This document shows positions 1 to 11,200 of a DNA stretch of 64,000 nt, piece by piece (the stretch's first letter is position 1; every line of letters begins with the position of its first letter). The DNA is taken from contig NC_081835.1 of the NCBI RefSeq assembly GCF_030867095.1, positions 21,708,501-21,772,500 of the forward strand. Direction: 5' to 3'. A program made the position numbers and the translations under genes. The notes beneath the pieces are model-generated. The model was not told the DNA's origin. It did no database searches and saw only the letters and a program-made list of their open reading frames with translations. This DNA comes from Alligator mississippiensis. Lineage: Eukaryota > Chordata > Crocodylia > Alligatoridae.

Positions 1-99
1 GGGCTGACTGGGTGCAATTTATGCCCATGGTCAGCATATCCACATGTTTCAGGGCAGTAAATTACTCTGCAGGGAGATAGTACTATCTTATGGAGGAGT

Positions 100-190
100 T
101 AATTAGTCTACTGAGCCCTAATACCAGCATATGTGTAGATAATGACGCTTTACTGTGCAACTAATTAGTCTACTCCACAGTAAAACGTAC
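100..190. repeat. Palindromic AT-rich repeat (MITE-like hairpin)
   Basis: TTTACTGTG near 149 is matched by its reverse complement CACAGTAAA about 20 bases downstream. The centre contains the palindrome CTAATTAG. The phrase TTAATTAGTCTACT is also found just upstream (from about 100), suggesting an old hairpin element with an internal duplication. Confidence 0.4.
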
Positions 191-371
191 ATGTAGATGC
201 ACCCACTGATGTTCAAATTTAGCTTTAAATAGTCCCATTTTAGGCCAATAAAAATACTCATATGAGTAATTATGCCTAAATGTAAATGTTTGTAGAATCA
301 AGTCTTCAGTTGTTTTGCTGTGTATGTATATTCATACACACTTAAATACATTTAGCTCATGGGTGATTAGT

Positions 372-752
372 GCCTCTTGAGTCAGGGGGGTCATGTGCCT
401 CCCCTGACACCAGTCAGCAACTGGGGTGGGGGGCGGGGGGGGGGATCCCCTGGCAGCCAATCCTACTGACTGGGGGGGAGGTCCCCTGGCCCCTGATCAT
501 GCTGACCGGGGGACGGCCAACCTCACTCACCAAAAAGTGGCTGCACCACTTCCAAAAGTCCCACAGCCACTTCCAGAAGCAGTGTGGCTGCTTTTGCTGG
601 TGGCCCCGCTCCCCAGCCAGTGCTTGCAGAGGGACCACTGGTGCTCCCACCTGTCCCCCTGCCCACCAGCAAAACAGGGAGCGCAGCCTGATGGGGTGCA
701 CCAGCGCTTTCAGAGGGTGCATGTGCACCCCCATGGATCCCCTACGCGTCGC
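372..752 (+). repeat. GC-rich interspersed repeat, copy 1
   Basis: This GC-rich stretch shares ordered phrases with 4985-5312: the left boundary (CTGAGTCAGGGGGG, CATGTGCC), GAGTCAGG followed by a C-run, CAGCAAC, CTGACTGGGG, AGCAGGGAGCGC.GCCT, GGGTGCACCAG and GGGTGCATGTG. Both copies end near CCCCTAC..C.CCACTG. The shared order and similar length (~330-380 bp) indicate one repeat family of unknown class. Open frames on both strands are compositional. Confidence 0.55.
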
Positions 753-851
753 CACTGATTTAGATTACAAAACATGCAATTAGTTTCATTCTTTTAAATC
801 TGTTGCCTTTCATTCTTGATAGTTAGGGACCTACTTAATTTGCAGTTTCAT

Positions 852-876
852 GGATTTCATGGAAACCATGAAATCC
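852..876. repeat. Perfect hairpin, 11-bp stem, in a possible hAT-like fragment
   Basis: GGATTTCATGG (852-862), a 3-base AAA loop, then CCATGAAATCC (866-876) form a perfect inverted repeat. It lies at the left of a repeat-like stretch (about 825-1200) whose right end (CCGCAGAATTAGAAC) is weakly complementary to its left end (CCTACTTAATTTGCAG), as in subterminal regions of hAT elements. The class is uncertain. Confidence 0.5.
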
Positions 877-1542
877 AGAATTGTCTGCGAAATCAATTAA
901 AACCCTTAATAAAAATAAAATGCTGACTCCCCAGTGGGAGCCAGTGGTCCTCACAGACAGTGGGGATGGGGTGGCATGCAGGGCAGCAGACAAGATGGCA
1001 GCTGCTCCCTCCTCCCAGGCCTTTCCCCCAGTCAGCATGGAGGGGTGGAGCAGCACAAAGGGCAACCAGCAATCAAGACAGTGGCCACCCTGTCATCCCT
1101 CCTTCCTCTGGGACTTCACCAGTCAGTGCCAAGGGGCGGGGCCTGTTTATCAATCAGCCCTGAGGGGTGAGGCCACCACAAAATTACCGCAGAATTAGAA
1201 CTTTACGCTGTGATCAACCTGTGAAAATTGTAAATCCCCATGTGATTTAGGTAGAGACACCTACTGATGGTGAAGCTTAATACCAAGAAACAAGAAAGTG
1301 TAGTTAGGCTTAATACCAAGAGGCAAGCCAAACTTGTAGTCTGCTTTATTCTGGCTATTACAGTCATACCATACATGTGCAACCTTCCAAACACATAATT
1401 CACCTATAAAGGAATAGGTTATAAATTTTAAAATGTTTTTCTCTTATCTCCTAATTAGCAAAGATTCTGAGACAGGTGTGAATGTTGGCATGCCAAATGA
1501 AAGTCCATGTGTTTTCATTGCTTTGTTTTTTTTCTTCCATAG

Positions 1543-1713
1543 ATAAATATAATTCAGGGTATAGTGGCAGAAATCAATATAAAGACAGGTGAATCTGAAT
1601 GCCAGTATTACAAAGCGAGGCTTCTTTATCTTGAAGAAGGCCAGAGGGATTCATTGATTGATAATTCACGTGTTGTATGTTGTCACGGTGAACTGAAGAA
1701 CAACAGGGGAGCG
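1543..1713 (+). CDS. ARHGEF3: ARHGEF3 coding exon (end of DH domain / DH-PH linker)
   Basis: ARHGEF3 (XPLN) is a Dbl-family exchange factor that activates RhoA and RhoB at the membrane and in the cytosol. This exon is 171 bp (57 codons, phase 0 at both ends), starts INIIQGIVAEIN and ends ELKNNRGA. It is bounded by a strong acceptor (TTTTTCTTCCATAG) and a GTAAGA donor. The residues cover the last DH helix and the segment leading into the first PH strand. The reading frame is uninterrupted and joins in frame to the exon at 3154. The assignment comes from the recognised sequence and is supported by the two following exons. Upstream exons (N-terminus and most of the DH domain) are outside the window. 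Confidence 0.9.
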
Positions 1714-3153
1714 GTAAGAAGTGACTTTTTATCATAACTATTGTTTGAAGCTTTACTGTAACTGTGTTAGAAGTTTGGGAAGAGAGGTTCCATGGTTGTT
1801 CAAATATGAATAAGAACAAAGATTGTTGGTAGTAGTATTGTGTACAGGGTCCTTTGGTGTGAGGTTTTTACACTCCATTGAGCCTTTAGGAAGGAGTTCC
1901 ATGTTGTCATACTGTATTTAAGCTCTTGGGAAATGCATTTCCGTATCTTCTACAGTGGAGGCCTTGGAGATGAAAGGATAAAACGGTAATTGTGGGATGG
2001 GAAATATTTGAGTGTTCTGAGCCAGGAAGGTTGTGGGAGCATTGATACTTGAATGGCTGGGGATAAGTGGTTTTCTGTGAAAGAAGAAAAAATTGCAGAT
2101 ACACTTTCTATAGATTATAAAGATGTGGGTGTTAGATTCTAAAGATATCTAACACACAAAATGTGCTTGAGTTTTATTTATCTAGCAAATATTTATCAAG
2201 TTTTATGGAACTTCATGCATGTGTTCCTGAAATTAGTGCCAGAATAGGATCCAACTTTTTCTTAACATTCCAACTTTTGCTGTTATTTTGAGTTAAAAAT
2301 AGTTTTAATCTTTAATGGTAATATGTAAGCTGTGACTGAGAATTAGACATACGGCAGTTTAAGAAAGAAAGTACTGGCCACGTGTAAAAGGTAATTCTTG
2401 TGTTGGCTCTTTAATGAAGGAGAAGGAGAGATTAAGGATTCCAGTAAAACATGCAGTGATTTAAAACTGAAATATTAAAGAATCTTCCTGTTAGTAACTT
2501 TATTAGAAAAACTGGGCAGTAGAGATCACAAAAAAGATAAGAAGCACAAATTTAAAGCTGATTAGAGGTGGCTTGTGAATTAACAAAAGTATCAAATTCT
2601 GAGCTTCAAAGAACTGATTTTTGTGAGGAGTTCATAAATTGGAAACAGAGTGCCTAGGATTGTTCTGTGATTATATTACAGTATTTGGATAAAATAGGAT
2701 CATTTCTCTGTGGCTTCCTTACAAAGGGACTTGAGGAGCAGTGTAGAGAGTCAAAAGTAGAGAGAGAAATAAAATGCATGAAACCAAGCTACTCTGATTT
2801 ATTGTGAAAGAAAAGCTGTAGCAGTTGAGAAGGCTGTAAAACCTCAAACATGACGTTCATTTCTATGTGGGCTAAGATTTCAGTCTTGCAAATGCAGGGT
2901 CTAAAATATTGTGTATCAGGGTGATCTCCTTTGTGTATATAACATTACTTGAGGGTATGAATTAGGCTACCTCAAGTAACATAATGGAGGGAAGAGACTC
3001 CAAGTGCTGTTGGCAGGTTTTTATTTAAACATCTCATTATTTATATTGTTTAAAAAACAAATGGTCTGGTATATTACAGCTAAAGTGAACTTTGTTCAAT
3101 AACTTTTTAAAAAGAAATAAGGCATTCATTTTCCTTTTACTCTTTTCTGATAG
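1714..3153 (+). other. ARHGEF3: ARHGEF3 intron
   Basis: A phase-0 intron with donor GTAAGA and acceptor TTTTCTGATAG. It is 1,440 bp of AT-rich sequence, and I see no recognisable repeat or RNA gene in it. Confidence 0.85.
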
Positions 3154-3340
3154 AAACTGCATGTCTTCCTGTTCCAAGAAGTGCTGGTAATTACCCGAGC
3201 TATTACCCATAATGAACAACTCTGCTACCAGCTATACCGGCAACCTATCCCGGTAAAGGATCTTGTGCTGGAAGATTTGCAGGATGGAGAAGTGCGATTA
3301 GGTGGATCCATACGTGGAGCATTCAGCCACAATGAGAGAA
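3154..3340 (+). CDS. ARHGEF3: ARHGEF3 coding exon (PH domain, N-terminal half)
   Basis: This 187-bp exon starts in phase 0 with KLHVFLFQEVLVITRA and ends in phase 1 after HNER. It encodes the PH-domain strands: the KLHVFLFQEVLVITR core strands, then QLYRQPIPVKDLVLEDL, then the GGSIRGAFSHNER segment. The PH domain of Dbl proteins packs against the DH domain and contributes to membrane and effector binding. The acceptor is TGATAG. The donor is GTATGA, which is weaker than the GTRAGT consensus. The terminal A combines with TC of the next exon to make an isoleucine codon, giving the continuous reading NER-I-KNFF. Without splicing, the frame would stop at about 3399. Confidence 0.93.
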
Positions 3341-4278
3341 GTATGAACTTTGATTTGAATATTTTGTCATTTACTTGTAGGGAAGAGATGAAGCTTTGAA
3401 ATCCCCAACCATTTACAGCAGCACGACCTAATAGCTTATTTATATCCAAAACTTAACCTGTACTTCAAACTGTTGTACTGTGAGACAGCTTCTCTCTTAT
3501 ATATTCTAAATGTCAATTTAGAGTTAATGTCAATCTGCTATAGAAATAATGGGATTCTCTTTATACAACAGTAAGAAATGGAAAAGGTTGTAAATTATTA
3601 CCAACAAAAAATCATTTCTTAAGAATTTATTGAGCACTTTTGTAAATATTATAGCCTATTCAAAAATCTAGAAGTTTTAATCTATTATGATTATTCATCT
3701 GTAATGGAGAGGTTGGTTGCTAATCCTTAAGGCTGTGACCCTGCAAATACTTGTGTGTGTGGTCAGTTTTAAGTCTGTGAGTAGTTCTGTTGAAGTCAAT
3801 AGGATTATTCATGTGCTTCTAATTAAGCATGCTATAAAGCAGTTGCAGAATCAGTTGCAACAAAATTTCCATTAGAAATCTCCCTTTAACCTTAGGTAGC
3901 TATTCTGAGAGAGTATTTTTGAAGGTTTTGTTTGATATTGCACTGATTTACGCTGTAGGTTGCAGGAGAGGAGGGGTTTATCTGACATGGAAGACAGTAT
4001 TCTGGGGTCAGTCTGTAGAAAGCAATGGTGAAACCTTGGAACTCTTCAGGACAATAATAAGCCATGTGAGGCCAGAGAGGTTCCCCAAGGATCTAAGTAG
4101 CCTACTGAGCCGCTTAACATTCCAAGGTGGAAAAGGTAAACTGGCTTACAGATCAACAAGCTGAAGCTATTGTGCTTAGTTTTATGCATGAAAGCTTTAA
4201 GTGTTAGAACATTACTGGCCATGCTCTGTTCTTAACTCTAATAAACAAAACAGTTCTACCAGTTAGAAGGTATTAGAA

Positions 4279-4500
4279 CAGGGGTGGGCAATTATTTTGG
4301 CTGGAGGGCTGCTTAACAAGTTCTGGCAAGCTATCAAGGGCCAAATGCCACCCCTTTACAGGTACCCTGCCCCTTGGTCGCCATCTTGAAACTGGAAGTC
4401 CCATCCCCTAACCCCTCACTTTTGCCACCAGAACTCTTTCCTCTTGACCCTGGAAGTACTCCTTTCGGCAAGGGGGTTACCATCTTGGAACCAGAAAAAA
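4279..4500. mobile_element. hAT-type MITE, 5' end (CAGGGGTGGGCAA family)
   Basis: It starts with CAGGGGTGGGCAATTATTTT followed by GGAGGGCTGCTTAACAAG. This is the terminal sequence shared with the copies at 24068, 31312 and 63523 and is typical of hAT inverted termini. The 8 bases before it (TATTAGAA) would be the target duplication, but I found no matching right terminus. The element is therefore truncated or rearranged. Similarity to the 31312 copy resumes near 4830-4890 (GTACTCCTGCTGCCCTGC). Confidence 0.65.
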
Positions 4501-4636
4501 CCCCAAATTATATTCTAAAAATCAGACATCTAATACAACATACTTTTATTTGATTTTTAAAAATATTTTTGTCCTGATTTACATGTGTTTGCATAGTGTA
4601 CATAGAGGTGATTGCATAATAGCTTAAAATGAAGTC

Positions 4637-4830
4637 TTACTCTTGTATATTGGGGGAGAGGCGTGGGGGTGTGTGGGGATATGGGTGTGTGGGGTAGATT
4701 TGTGGGGGGCTGTGGGTGTGGGTGCAGGTTTGTGTGTGTGGCATGTGAGGGAGGATGTGGGTAAGTATGGGGTTGGGGGGGTGGGTGTGTATGTGGGGTG
4801 GGGGAGCATGTGGATATGTGGGGTATCTAT
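4637..4830. repeat. GT/GGGTGTG-rich low-complexity tract
   Basis: About 190 bases consist almost only of G and T with irregular GGGTGTG and GTGTGGGG motifs, that is, a degenerate minisatellite. Reverse-strand open frames here are simple Pro/Thr/His repeats and not genes. Confidence 0.8.
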
Positions 4831-4984
4831 GGAGCCCCTGCTAGCCTGGGCTCTGTACTCCTGCTGCCCTGCCTTGGGCCCCCACTGACGCCATGAGTTA
4901 GTGCCACCCCCGACCCAACAGGTGTTTGCTTGTTGGGTTGGAGAAGATAAAGCCTGCCTGCACTGGACCTCCTGGCATGGGCGA

Positions 4985-5312
4985 CTGGTGCCACCTGAGT
5001 CAGGGGGGGCATGTGCCCCCCCCCCCCCCAGTGGCCACTCAGCAACCAGGGGGTGGTCATCCATGGTCAATCTCCCTGACTGGGGGGTTGGTCGCCCCAC
5101 AGACAATCTCTTCAACTGGGAAGCACGAGTGGTGCTCCTGGAAGTGCCAGTGGTGCTTCATCTGGCACCCCTGCTCCCTGGCCGGCACTCGCAGGGGGGG
5201 CACTGATGCTCCTGCCAGCCTCCCCTGCCTGTTGCCTAAGCAGGGAGCGCTGCCTTTCAGGGGGTGCACCAGTGCTCTAAAGGGGTGCATGTGTACCCCC
5301 TACACCTCACCA
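4985..5312 (+). repeat. GC-rich interspersed repeat, copy 2
   Basis: The second copy of the family at 372-752, in the same orientation. It starts CTGAGTCAGGGGGGG, contains a 14-base C-run, and continues with CAGGGAGCGCTGCCT and GGGGTGCACCAGTGC to end near CCCCTACACCTCACCACTG. It is embedded within or beside the hAT-type MITE that starts at 4279. Confidence 0.55.
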
Positions 5313-5899
5313 CTGTCTCCTGGCCAGTATGTGGGGGTGCTTCAGCAGCCTCCAAGGAGGCTGCTGAACTGTCCCTTTCCTGAACCCTGCCCCCCCACCC
5401 CCAGCTCTGGGGCTGTCAGTGGGGAAGGAGGGGTAAGCAAGCAGCACTGAGATGCCAGCTGGGCTTTGCCTGGCCTGAGTTGGGGTACTGGAGGGAGCCA
5501 GGATGGACCTGCAAGGCAGGGGGCTCCAATCCACCCCTGCCACCCTCCAGCTCAGGCCAGGCAAAATAGAGAGGTGGAAGTGAGCAGCAGCAGGTACCCC
5601 AGATCAGGTGCTGGGGAGAGCCAGGCCAGGTTCTTTAAAAATGCTCTGCAGCTGTGCATGTGTGTCACAGCATGGCTGTAGAGCGCTTTCAAGGGCCCGA
5701 TCACACAAAAATTGTAACTTGTTTGACCACCCTCAGAGATTACACTCCTCTCACTTCTCTGGGAAATCTTATCATAGCCCTGGAGAGGCAGACCAGCAAG
5801 CTAAGGATTCTGCAGAGCTTCTTATGATTTTAACATCTTCTCTTATAAAATGCACAAACCCAAAGCAATCCACATACTGACAATTCTTATTTTTTTCAG

Positions 5900-6246
5900 T
5901 CAAAAACTTCTTCAGAGTCAGCTTCAAAAATGGATCTCAAAGCCAGTCCCACTCACTACAAGCCAATGACTCCTTCAACAAACAACAGTGGCTTAACTGT
6001 ATCCGGCAGGCCAAAGAAAAAGTTCTGTGTGGAGGAGAGGCTGGAATGCTGAATTCAGAAGGACATTTCCTAATATCCCCACATGGGAGCAGAGTGCCAC
6101 AGGGAGAAACCAGGCTTGAGCATATGGACCAATCAGATAGTGAGTCAGATTGTAGTATGGACATCAGTGAAGTCAGTGTTGACTGTGAACGCATGGAACA
6201 GACAGACTCTTGTGAGAATGGAAAACAGATAGAAACCAATGTTTGA
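5900..6246 (+). CDS. ARHGEF3: ARHGEF3 terminal coding exon with stop codon
   Basis: The last exon starts in phase 1 (the first two bases complete isoleucine) and reads KNFFRVSFKNGSQSQ, then FNKQQWLNCIRQAKE, and stops at TGA 6244-6246. The first ~50 residues finish the PH domain, including the conserved tryptophan of its C-terminal helix (QQWLNCIRQAKE). The remainder is the acidic, serine-rich tail (HMDQSDSESDCSMD, CERMEQTDS) that is characteristic of ARHGEF3 and was decisive for the identification. The three visible exons together give 234 residues with no frameshift or stop, so the gene looks functional. Confidence 0.95.
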
Positions 6247-8215
6247 CAGAAACTTACACTTCATGAAAGTTAACCTGTGTCTTACCTGTACAGTATTTGC
6301 ATTCCATAAATGGAACCAAGATTTGAAAAGCACTTTTTTAATACTTTCTTGTGACTATGTCAACACAGTCCTTCTTGTATTTGTATTTTGAGAATAGTAC
6401 TGTAACTGCCAATCTGAGTAAGCTGGAATCTGTTGCAACTTGTATCCTGTGATATATTCCATAAACATTTTGGGTGGATGGAAGAGGTACTTGACCAGTT
6501 ATTTTCAATGTCCTGCTGGAAAAAAAAATCTCTAAACTACTGTTCACATGTACATTATATAAATATTTTTTCATGCTTTTTACAGTGCTCCATTTGACCT
6601 CTAATGTGGCAGCTGAAGACATGGATTTTGAAAGATGTCATAAGAAGGATATTAAGCATGACATTTAGTTGTTAGTGGTGTTAAAAATTTTCACAAAAGC
6701 ATAAAAAAGGAAATCTCTGTCTACAAAAATGTATTGGAATAAGCTAGGTTAGCTATTGTGGTATTGAATCAACAGGAAGTGTAAGGAGTATGCCATGTCA
6801 CCAGTGACTCTTTAGGGTTTAATTAAAAAGGAAAACTCTTTAGGGGTTAATACAGAAATCAAACATGAAGCACTGTTCTAAGATCCATCAAGCCAATGTT
6901 TCAGTGTCTGGTCAATTAAAATCATCATAGCAGTGCCATAGTTTACTATCAGAGCATATAATAATAGAATAAACAACTGAAAAAACCCCTCAACTGCTAA
7001 CACTGAATCTGTAAATAAAAAGTTGGTAGTTTGCCTCCAGTGCCATTTAGAACTGTTATCCCAAACAGGAGAGGAAGAATAGATCAGTGAATAGGCCCTC
7101 TTTAATTTTTTGCATCACGGTAACCTCTGCCTTTGGTTTTAAGCACCACTAAGTTTAAAATATCCCAGTAAACTTTGTGCAAATATCTGTTTACAATTAC
7201 CCATAGTCATTTTTTAAGACTATAACAAATTTTGTAAAGCACTGCTCTATAAATGCCCCAAGGGAGACAATAGAGAAACTTAAAAAGGGAATTTATTTTT
7301 CTTTAGTAAATATCACATCCTTTATATTTTTTTTCAAGTTTTTTTAGTAAGTTTGCTTCACTAAATCTCATGCTGTAATTGGAAATATCACTGTGGTTTC
7401 TGGTGGATGATTTAACTTGGACTATAATTGACTTTACTTATTATGGTGAAAGGCAGATCAGCCACTTAAAACTGCAGTCTAAAACATTCTGTGCAAGTAT
7501 TAGGAATCATTGGTTAATATTTTACTTCCCTGTGCAAGAAATAAATAATTCCAATCTTTGAAATGGTAATCAAGTGGGCTGTAAAATATTGTGTCCTAAA
7601 TAGTGAAATGATTCTTGATATTATATAAAATGACCTGTGCAAAGTATACCCATACCATAACAAGTAGTAAAACTGTTAAATTATTGCCAAAAACATTTAT
7701 TTCTTGTGTGTTACAAGTTTACAGAAAGAAAGAAGTAAGTAAAATGTCATTTACCTTGTACATATGTCATGACATATACATTAAAGGAATCAGTGTGACA
7801 AGATAAACTATATAAAAACAAGGTATATTACTTTATTTTTCCAAAAATATTGTGGTCAATTTTACCCTTTAGAACATATTTCTGTATTTATAGTTTTTAA
7901 AACATGGTGATTTTTTTTTATTGCAGGCCTGTAATTTATTTAAGCTGCTTCATTTTTAGAGTTGAAAGATAGAACATACCAATGAAGAAGAGTAGAACAA
8001 GAAGAGAAGGGCATATTTTACAGAAGGAAAAAGAAGTAAAAATATTTTAGGTTGTGAACCATTGGTATGACAGCTGTTAGCCAAAGTGCTAAAGAAAAGC
8101 ATGTAAAGTGTTGAGTTATGGAAAAAGAAGGTATGTATTAATTAAATACTTATGTATAAAGGCCTTAAACTTTTCTGGAAGCATTCAAATAAATTACATT
8201 AAACTGCTTTGGTTT
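6247..8215 (+). other. ARHGEF3: ARHGEF3 3' UTR (candidate extent)
   Basis: AT-rich sequence follows the stop codon with no coding potential. AATAAA hexamers occur at 6968, 7014, 7540 and 8188. The one at 8188 is followed within 30 bases by a T/G-rich stretch (TTTGGTTTTTAATC), so it is the best candidate for the distal polyadenylation site and would give a 3' UTR of about 1.95 kb. The others could be used as alternatives. The end is inferred, not observed. Confidence 0.5.
8188..8193 (+). terminator. Candidate polyadenylation signal AATAAA for ARHGEF3
   Basis: A canonical hexamer about 1.9 kb downstream of the ARHGEF3 stop, with a T/G-rich element shortly after. It is chosen over the hexamers at 6968, 7014 and 7540 because of this downstream context, but RNA data are needed to choose. 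Confidence 0.4.
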
Positions 8216-11200
8216 TTAATCATTTTGCTTGCTTATTAAGTATAGAAAATACTATGGCCAGATCTGCAAAAGACTTTCAGTAGTAATTAACATACATAAG
8301 CCAGGTTTATGATTCACTACTGGCTGAAATGGTTGTTATACCTAGGGCTAATCTAAATTTCTAACTTCAAAAATTTAATTGGAAAAATTTTCAAAGATTT
8401 GAGGAATATTTGCTGAAATGTTCATGTTTTCTCTTTTTTGTCCCAGTATGTGTGTTTTAGTCATTCCATATGAAATGGAGCAATTGTTACAAGTGTAAAA
8501 AAAAAAAAAAAGAACAATAACAATGTTACAGTTTTGGTAGAAACTTAGCCTACAGCAGAGTTGCATAAATCAGGAAATAATATGAGCATTAGCAAAATCC
8601 ATATGCCTGTGTGAGGAAATATAGGTTTTATTATAATACTTCTGTTTTAACTGTATTCATGTTGTAATAATGTTGTATGCCTCAGTTTCTTTAATTAGTT
8701 CTACTCAGGGAAAGAAGGATTAATAGGGTCCCTGCTGTTAACAGAGCTTCCTGCTGGACAAGACAAGATGGAATTGCAGCAATAAAGGAATAGCCACGTT
8801 GATGTTTCATATGGGCTTGGCACACACATCCTTTGGAGGAGGTGCCCTGAAGGCATCAAGGGAAGGAGACTGAAATAAGCATGACAATGGATAGAGAAGC
8901 CTCAAGAAAGCAGGATGCTGGCTGAATGGAAGAGCCTAAAGAAAGAGACCAGCACAGCTGCTTTGGGGCTTGTGGCTTTGTGGACTGGAGCTCAGCTATC
9001 TCTGGGATGCTTAGGCTGGACAAAGGGCTGTGGAGGCTGGACAAGAGGGACTGCTTAACCTCCTGGAGAAGGTAGAGAACCTCTGGCTGGATAGCCTTTG
9101 TCCCAGTAAATGCCTTTATTGAAGCAGAGTGGTCTGTTTTATTGCTTGGAACTACAAAGACTTTTATCAAGAATTTAAGTCACCCTCTCTGCAGCTGAAC
9201 TGAACGCAAGCTCTCTGAGTCAGTCATGAAAAAGCAGGGACAGTCAGAGGGGGCAAAAGGCCTGGATCTCACATGGGAAGGAACCAAGGATTCTCCTAGT
9301 GTAGAAGCCATGCTAGGGCTGGCTTTACGAGACACTTGGAAAGTCCAAAGTATTGGGTGGTCTGTGACAGCTGTGAAGAGCTTCCCTGGATCCTGCATTA
9401 CTGCATTTGATTTCAGGATTAGTGCTATAATTTGTCTATCCAAACTGCACTGATAGCCAGCTTCATTCAAAACTGGGCATATGTCATATCTTCATACTTG
9501 CTTCACCATGTCAAAAATCGCTCTACAGAGTGAACCCTACTTCACTGCAAAGAAATGAGTTCCATAACAGGTTCTAGTCATAGTCATACTGACCAAGAAA
9601 CAGTTTTGTACAAAAAAACCTTTAAGAAATACAGACTTTGCCATGATTTTGCTGAAGAATTACACTACAGACTTTGCTTTTTCTAAAAAAACCGAAAAAA
9701 CAAAACGCAGTTCACTACATAATATAGTTGTGAAGGCAACGTTCCAAATATGAGTATAATATTCTCAAGTTTGAATGAAGTCTGAAGCAATAGTGAAGAC
9801 AAGCATGAACTCCTCTTCACTTCTAGCACATACCTACACTATCTGAATGGAAAGTCAGAGTGCCATCAAGCAACATGAACAACAACACACCTCATGCTCA
9901 GCACGTCAAAATTTAGGCAGCATAGCTGATTGAATGTAGCCCTGATCCACACCCAGGCATTGTGGTTCTTCCCTCCTTATTTACAAAGCTTGAGATCACC
10001 AACTCCCAAAACAGTTGAAGGAATGTAGTAGACATAAGAGAGGTGAAGATCAGAAGTGTGCAAGTAAAAACCATCAGAAGGAGATTAGATGGGCAAAATG
10101 TGTATTTTAGTCATTGATTAGTCTCAGGTTCAGCAGAGTGAAAACTATTGAGAAACCAGCACAGGATGGGTCGTCTTTGTTAAATGTACTGCATTCTCAG
10201 TTCTGTTTCAGCTATACGGGGATCTGTCCTTGAGTTGCCAAAGGTAATAGTTTGATGCACATCTACTACCCCACTTCTGAATTGGTCAAGTTTGCTGCAG
10301 AGCTGCCATAACAGCTTGAAGATGGGCAGCTTTTCATCGGGCTGTATGATGAAGGAGTTTCTTATAGAGGAAGCAGCCTTTTCTCGTTCTGCTCACCACT
10401 GTGTGACAGCATCTGCTATTGAGATGGTCAGGAAACACAGTCCAGATTGGTCATCTTTTGATGAGTTGGTAGCATTTTTATCTCCTGGATTTTATCAAGA
10501 AGGTTCTTAGGCTCCAGTGTGATATATAATGTTAGAGAGTAGAAAAATGGAAAAGACTGGTTGATACACCAGATATGACACATGCCCTTGCAGCCCCTGT
10601 TGTTGTTCTGATTGATTCAATTGTATAGCAACTATTTTTTTTGTGAGAGAGGAATTGAAATACACAGGAGCACAGCATTCCCCAAGTAAATAACAGAAGG
10701 CAAGTCTGACCTGTGCAGTATTTGTGCTTTGGCTCCCAAAATTAATCCTGCAAGTTTCCTTAGGAAGCCATTTTTATTCTTAACCTCTTGAGTTTCCTTG
10801 ATTAGGAGATCTGAATAGATAAGTGTACAATTTAGTTATTTTTAAGTATGCTGGCTCTAATTACTCTCCATGCTGTACTAATTATTCTCCATTCAAGAAT
10901 ATATTGAGTTCTTTTGAAGTGTTGATATGATTAAGATGGAAGCAAGATGACACTATTTTTGATTCTGCATTTTTCATGTCTCTCTTTCTTTTTTGCCTGG
11001 TTCAAGCTGACCTCTCTTTGAAATCTTTGTTTCTTAAAAACAGGAATATCTCTTTTGCATATTTTAATAGCTTTACAATTCATAAATATATTGAAAACTT
11101 GGGAAAATCCTTGGAAATCCTTTTTTTTAGTCTTTACTTCTTGAACTGAATGTAATTTTGAGTGGTCAGGTAAGAGGGTGAAAAGGAATTCAGCCTGTAA

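Larger units (their letters stand above)
1..1542 (+). other. ARHGEF3: ARHGEF3 intron (left part, open at window edge)
   Basis: This is intronic sequence upstream of the first visible ARHGEF3 exon. It ends in a pyrimidine-rich tract and the acceptor AG at 1541-1542. No exon is recognisable in it. It holds a palindromic AT-rich repeat (about 100-190), a GC-rich interspersed repeat (about 372-752) and a possible hAT-like fragment with a perfect hairpin (852-876). The short open frames in the GC-rich parts are by-products of base composition. Confidence 0.75.
3341..5899 (+). other. ARHGEF3: ARHGEF3 intron carrying transposon sequence
   Basis: A phase-1 intron of 2,559 bp, donor GTATGA and acceptor TTTTTTCAG at 5891-5899. 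The left 900 bp appear unique. From 4279 onwards it contains a hAT-type MITE start, a GT-rich low-complexity tract (4637-4830) and a GC-rich interspersed repeat (about 4985-5312). Confidence 0.85.

Noticed and set aside
4624..5115. A 163-codon minus-strand frame rich in Pro, Thr and His
   Set aside because: It translates the GT-rich minisatellite and a C-run, with no conserved domain.
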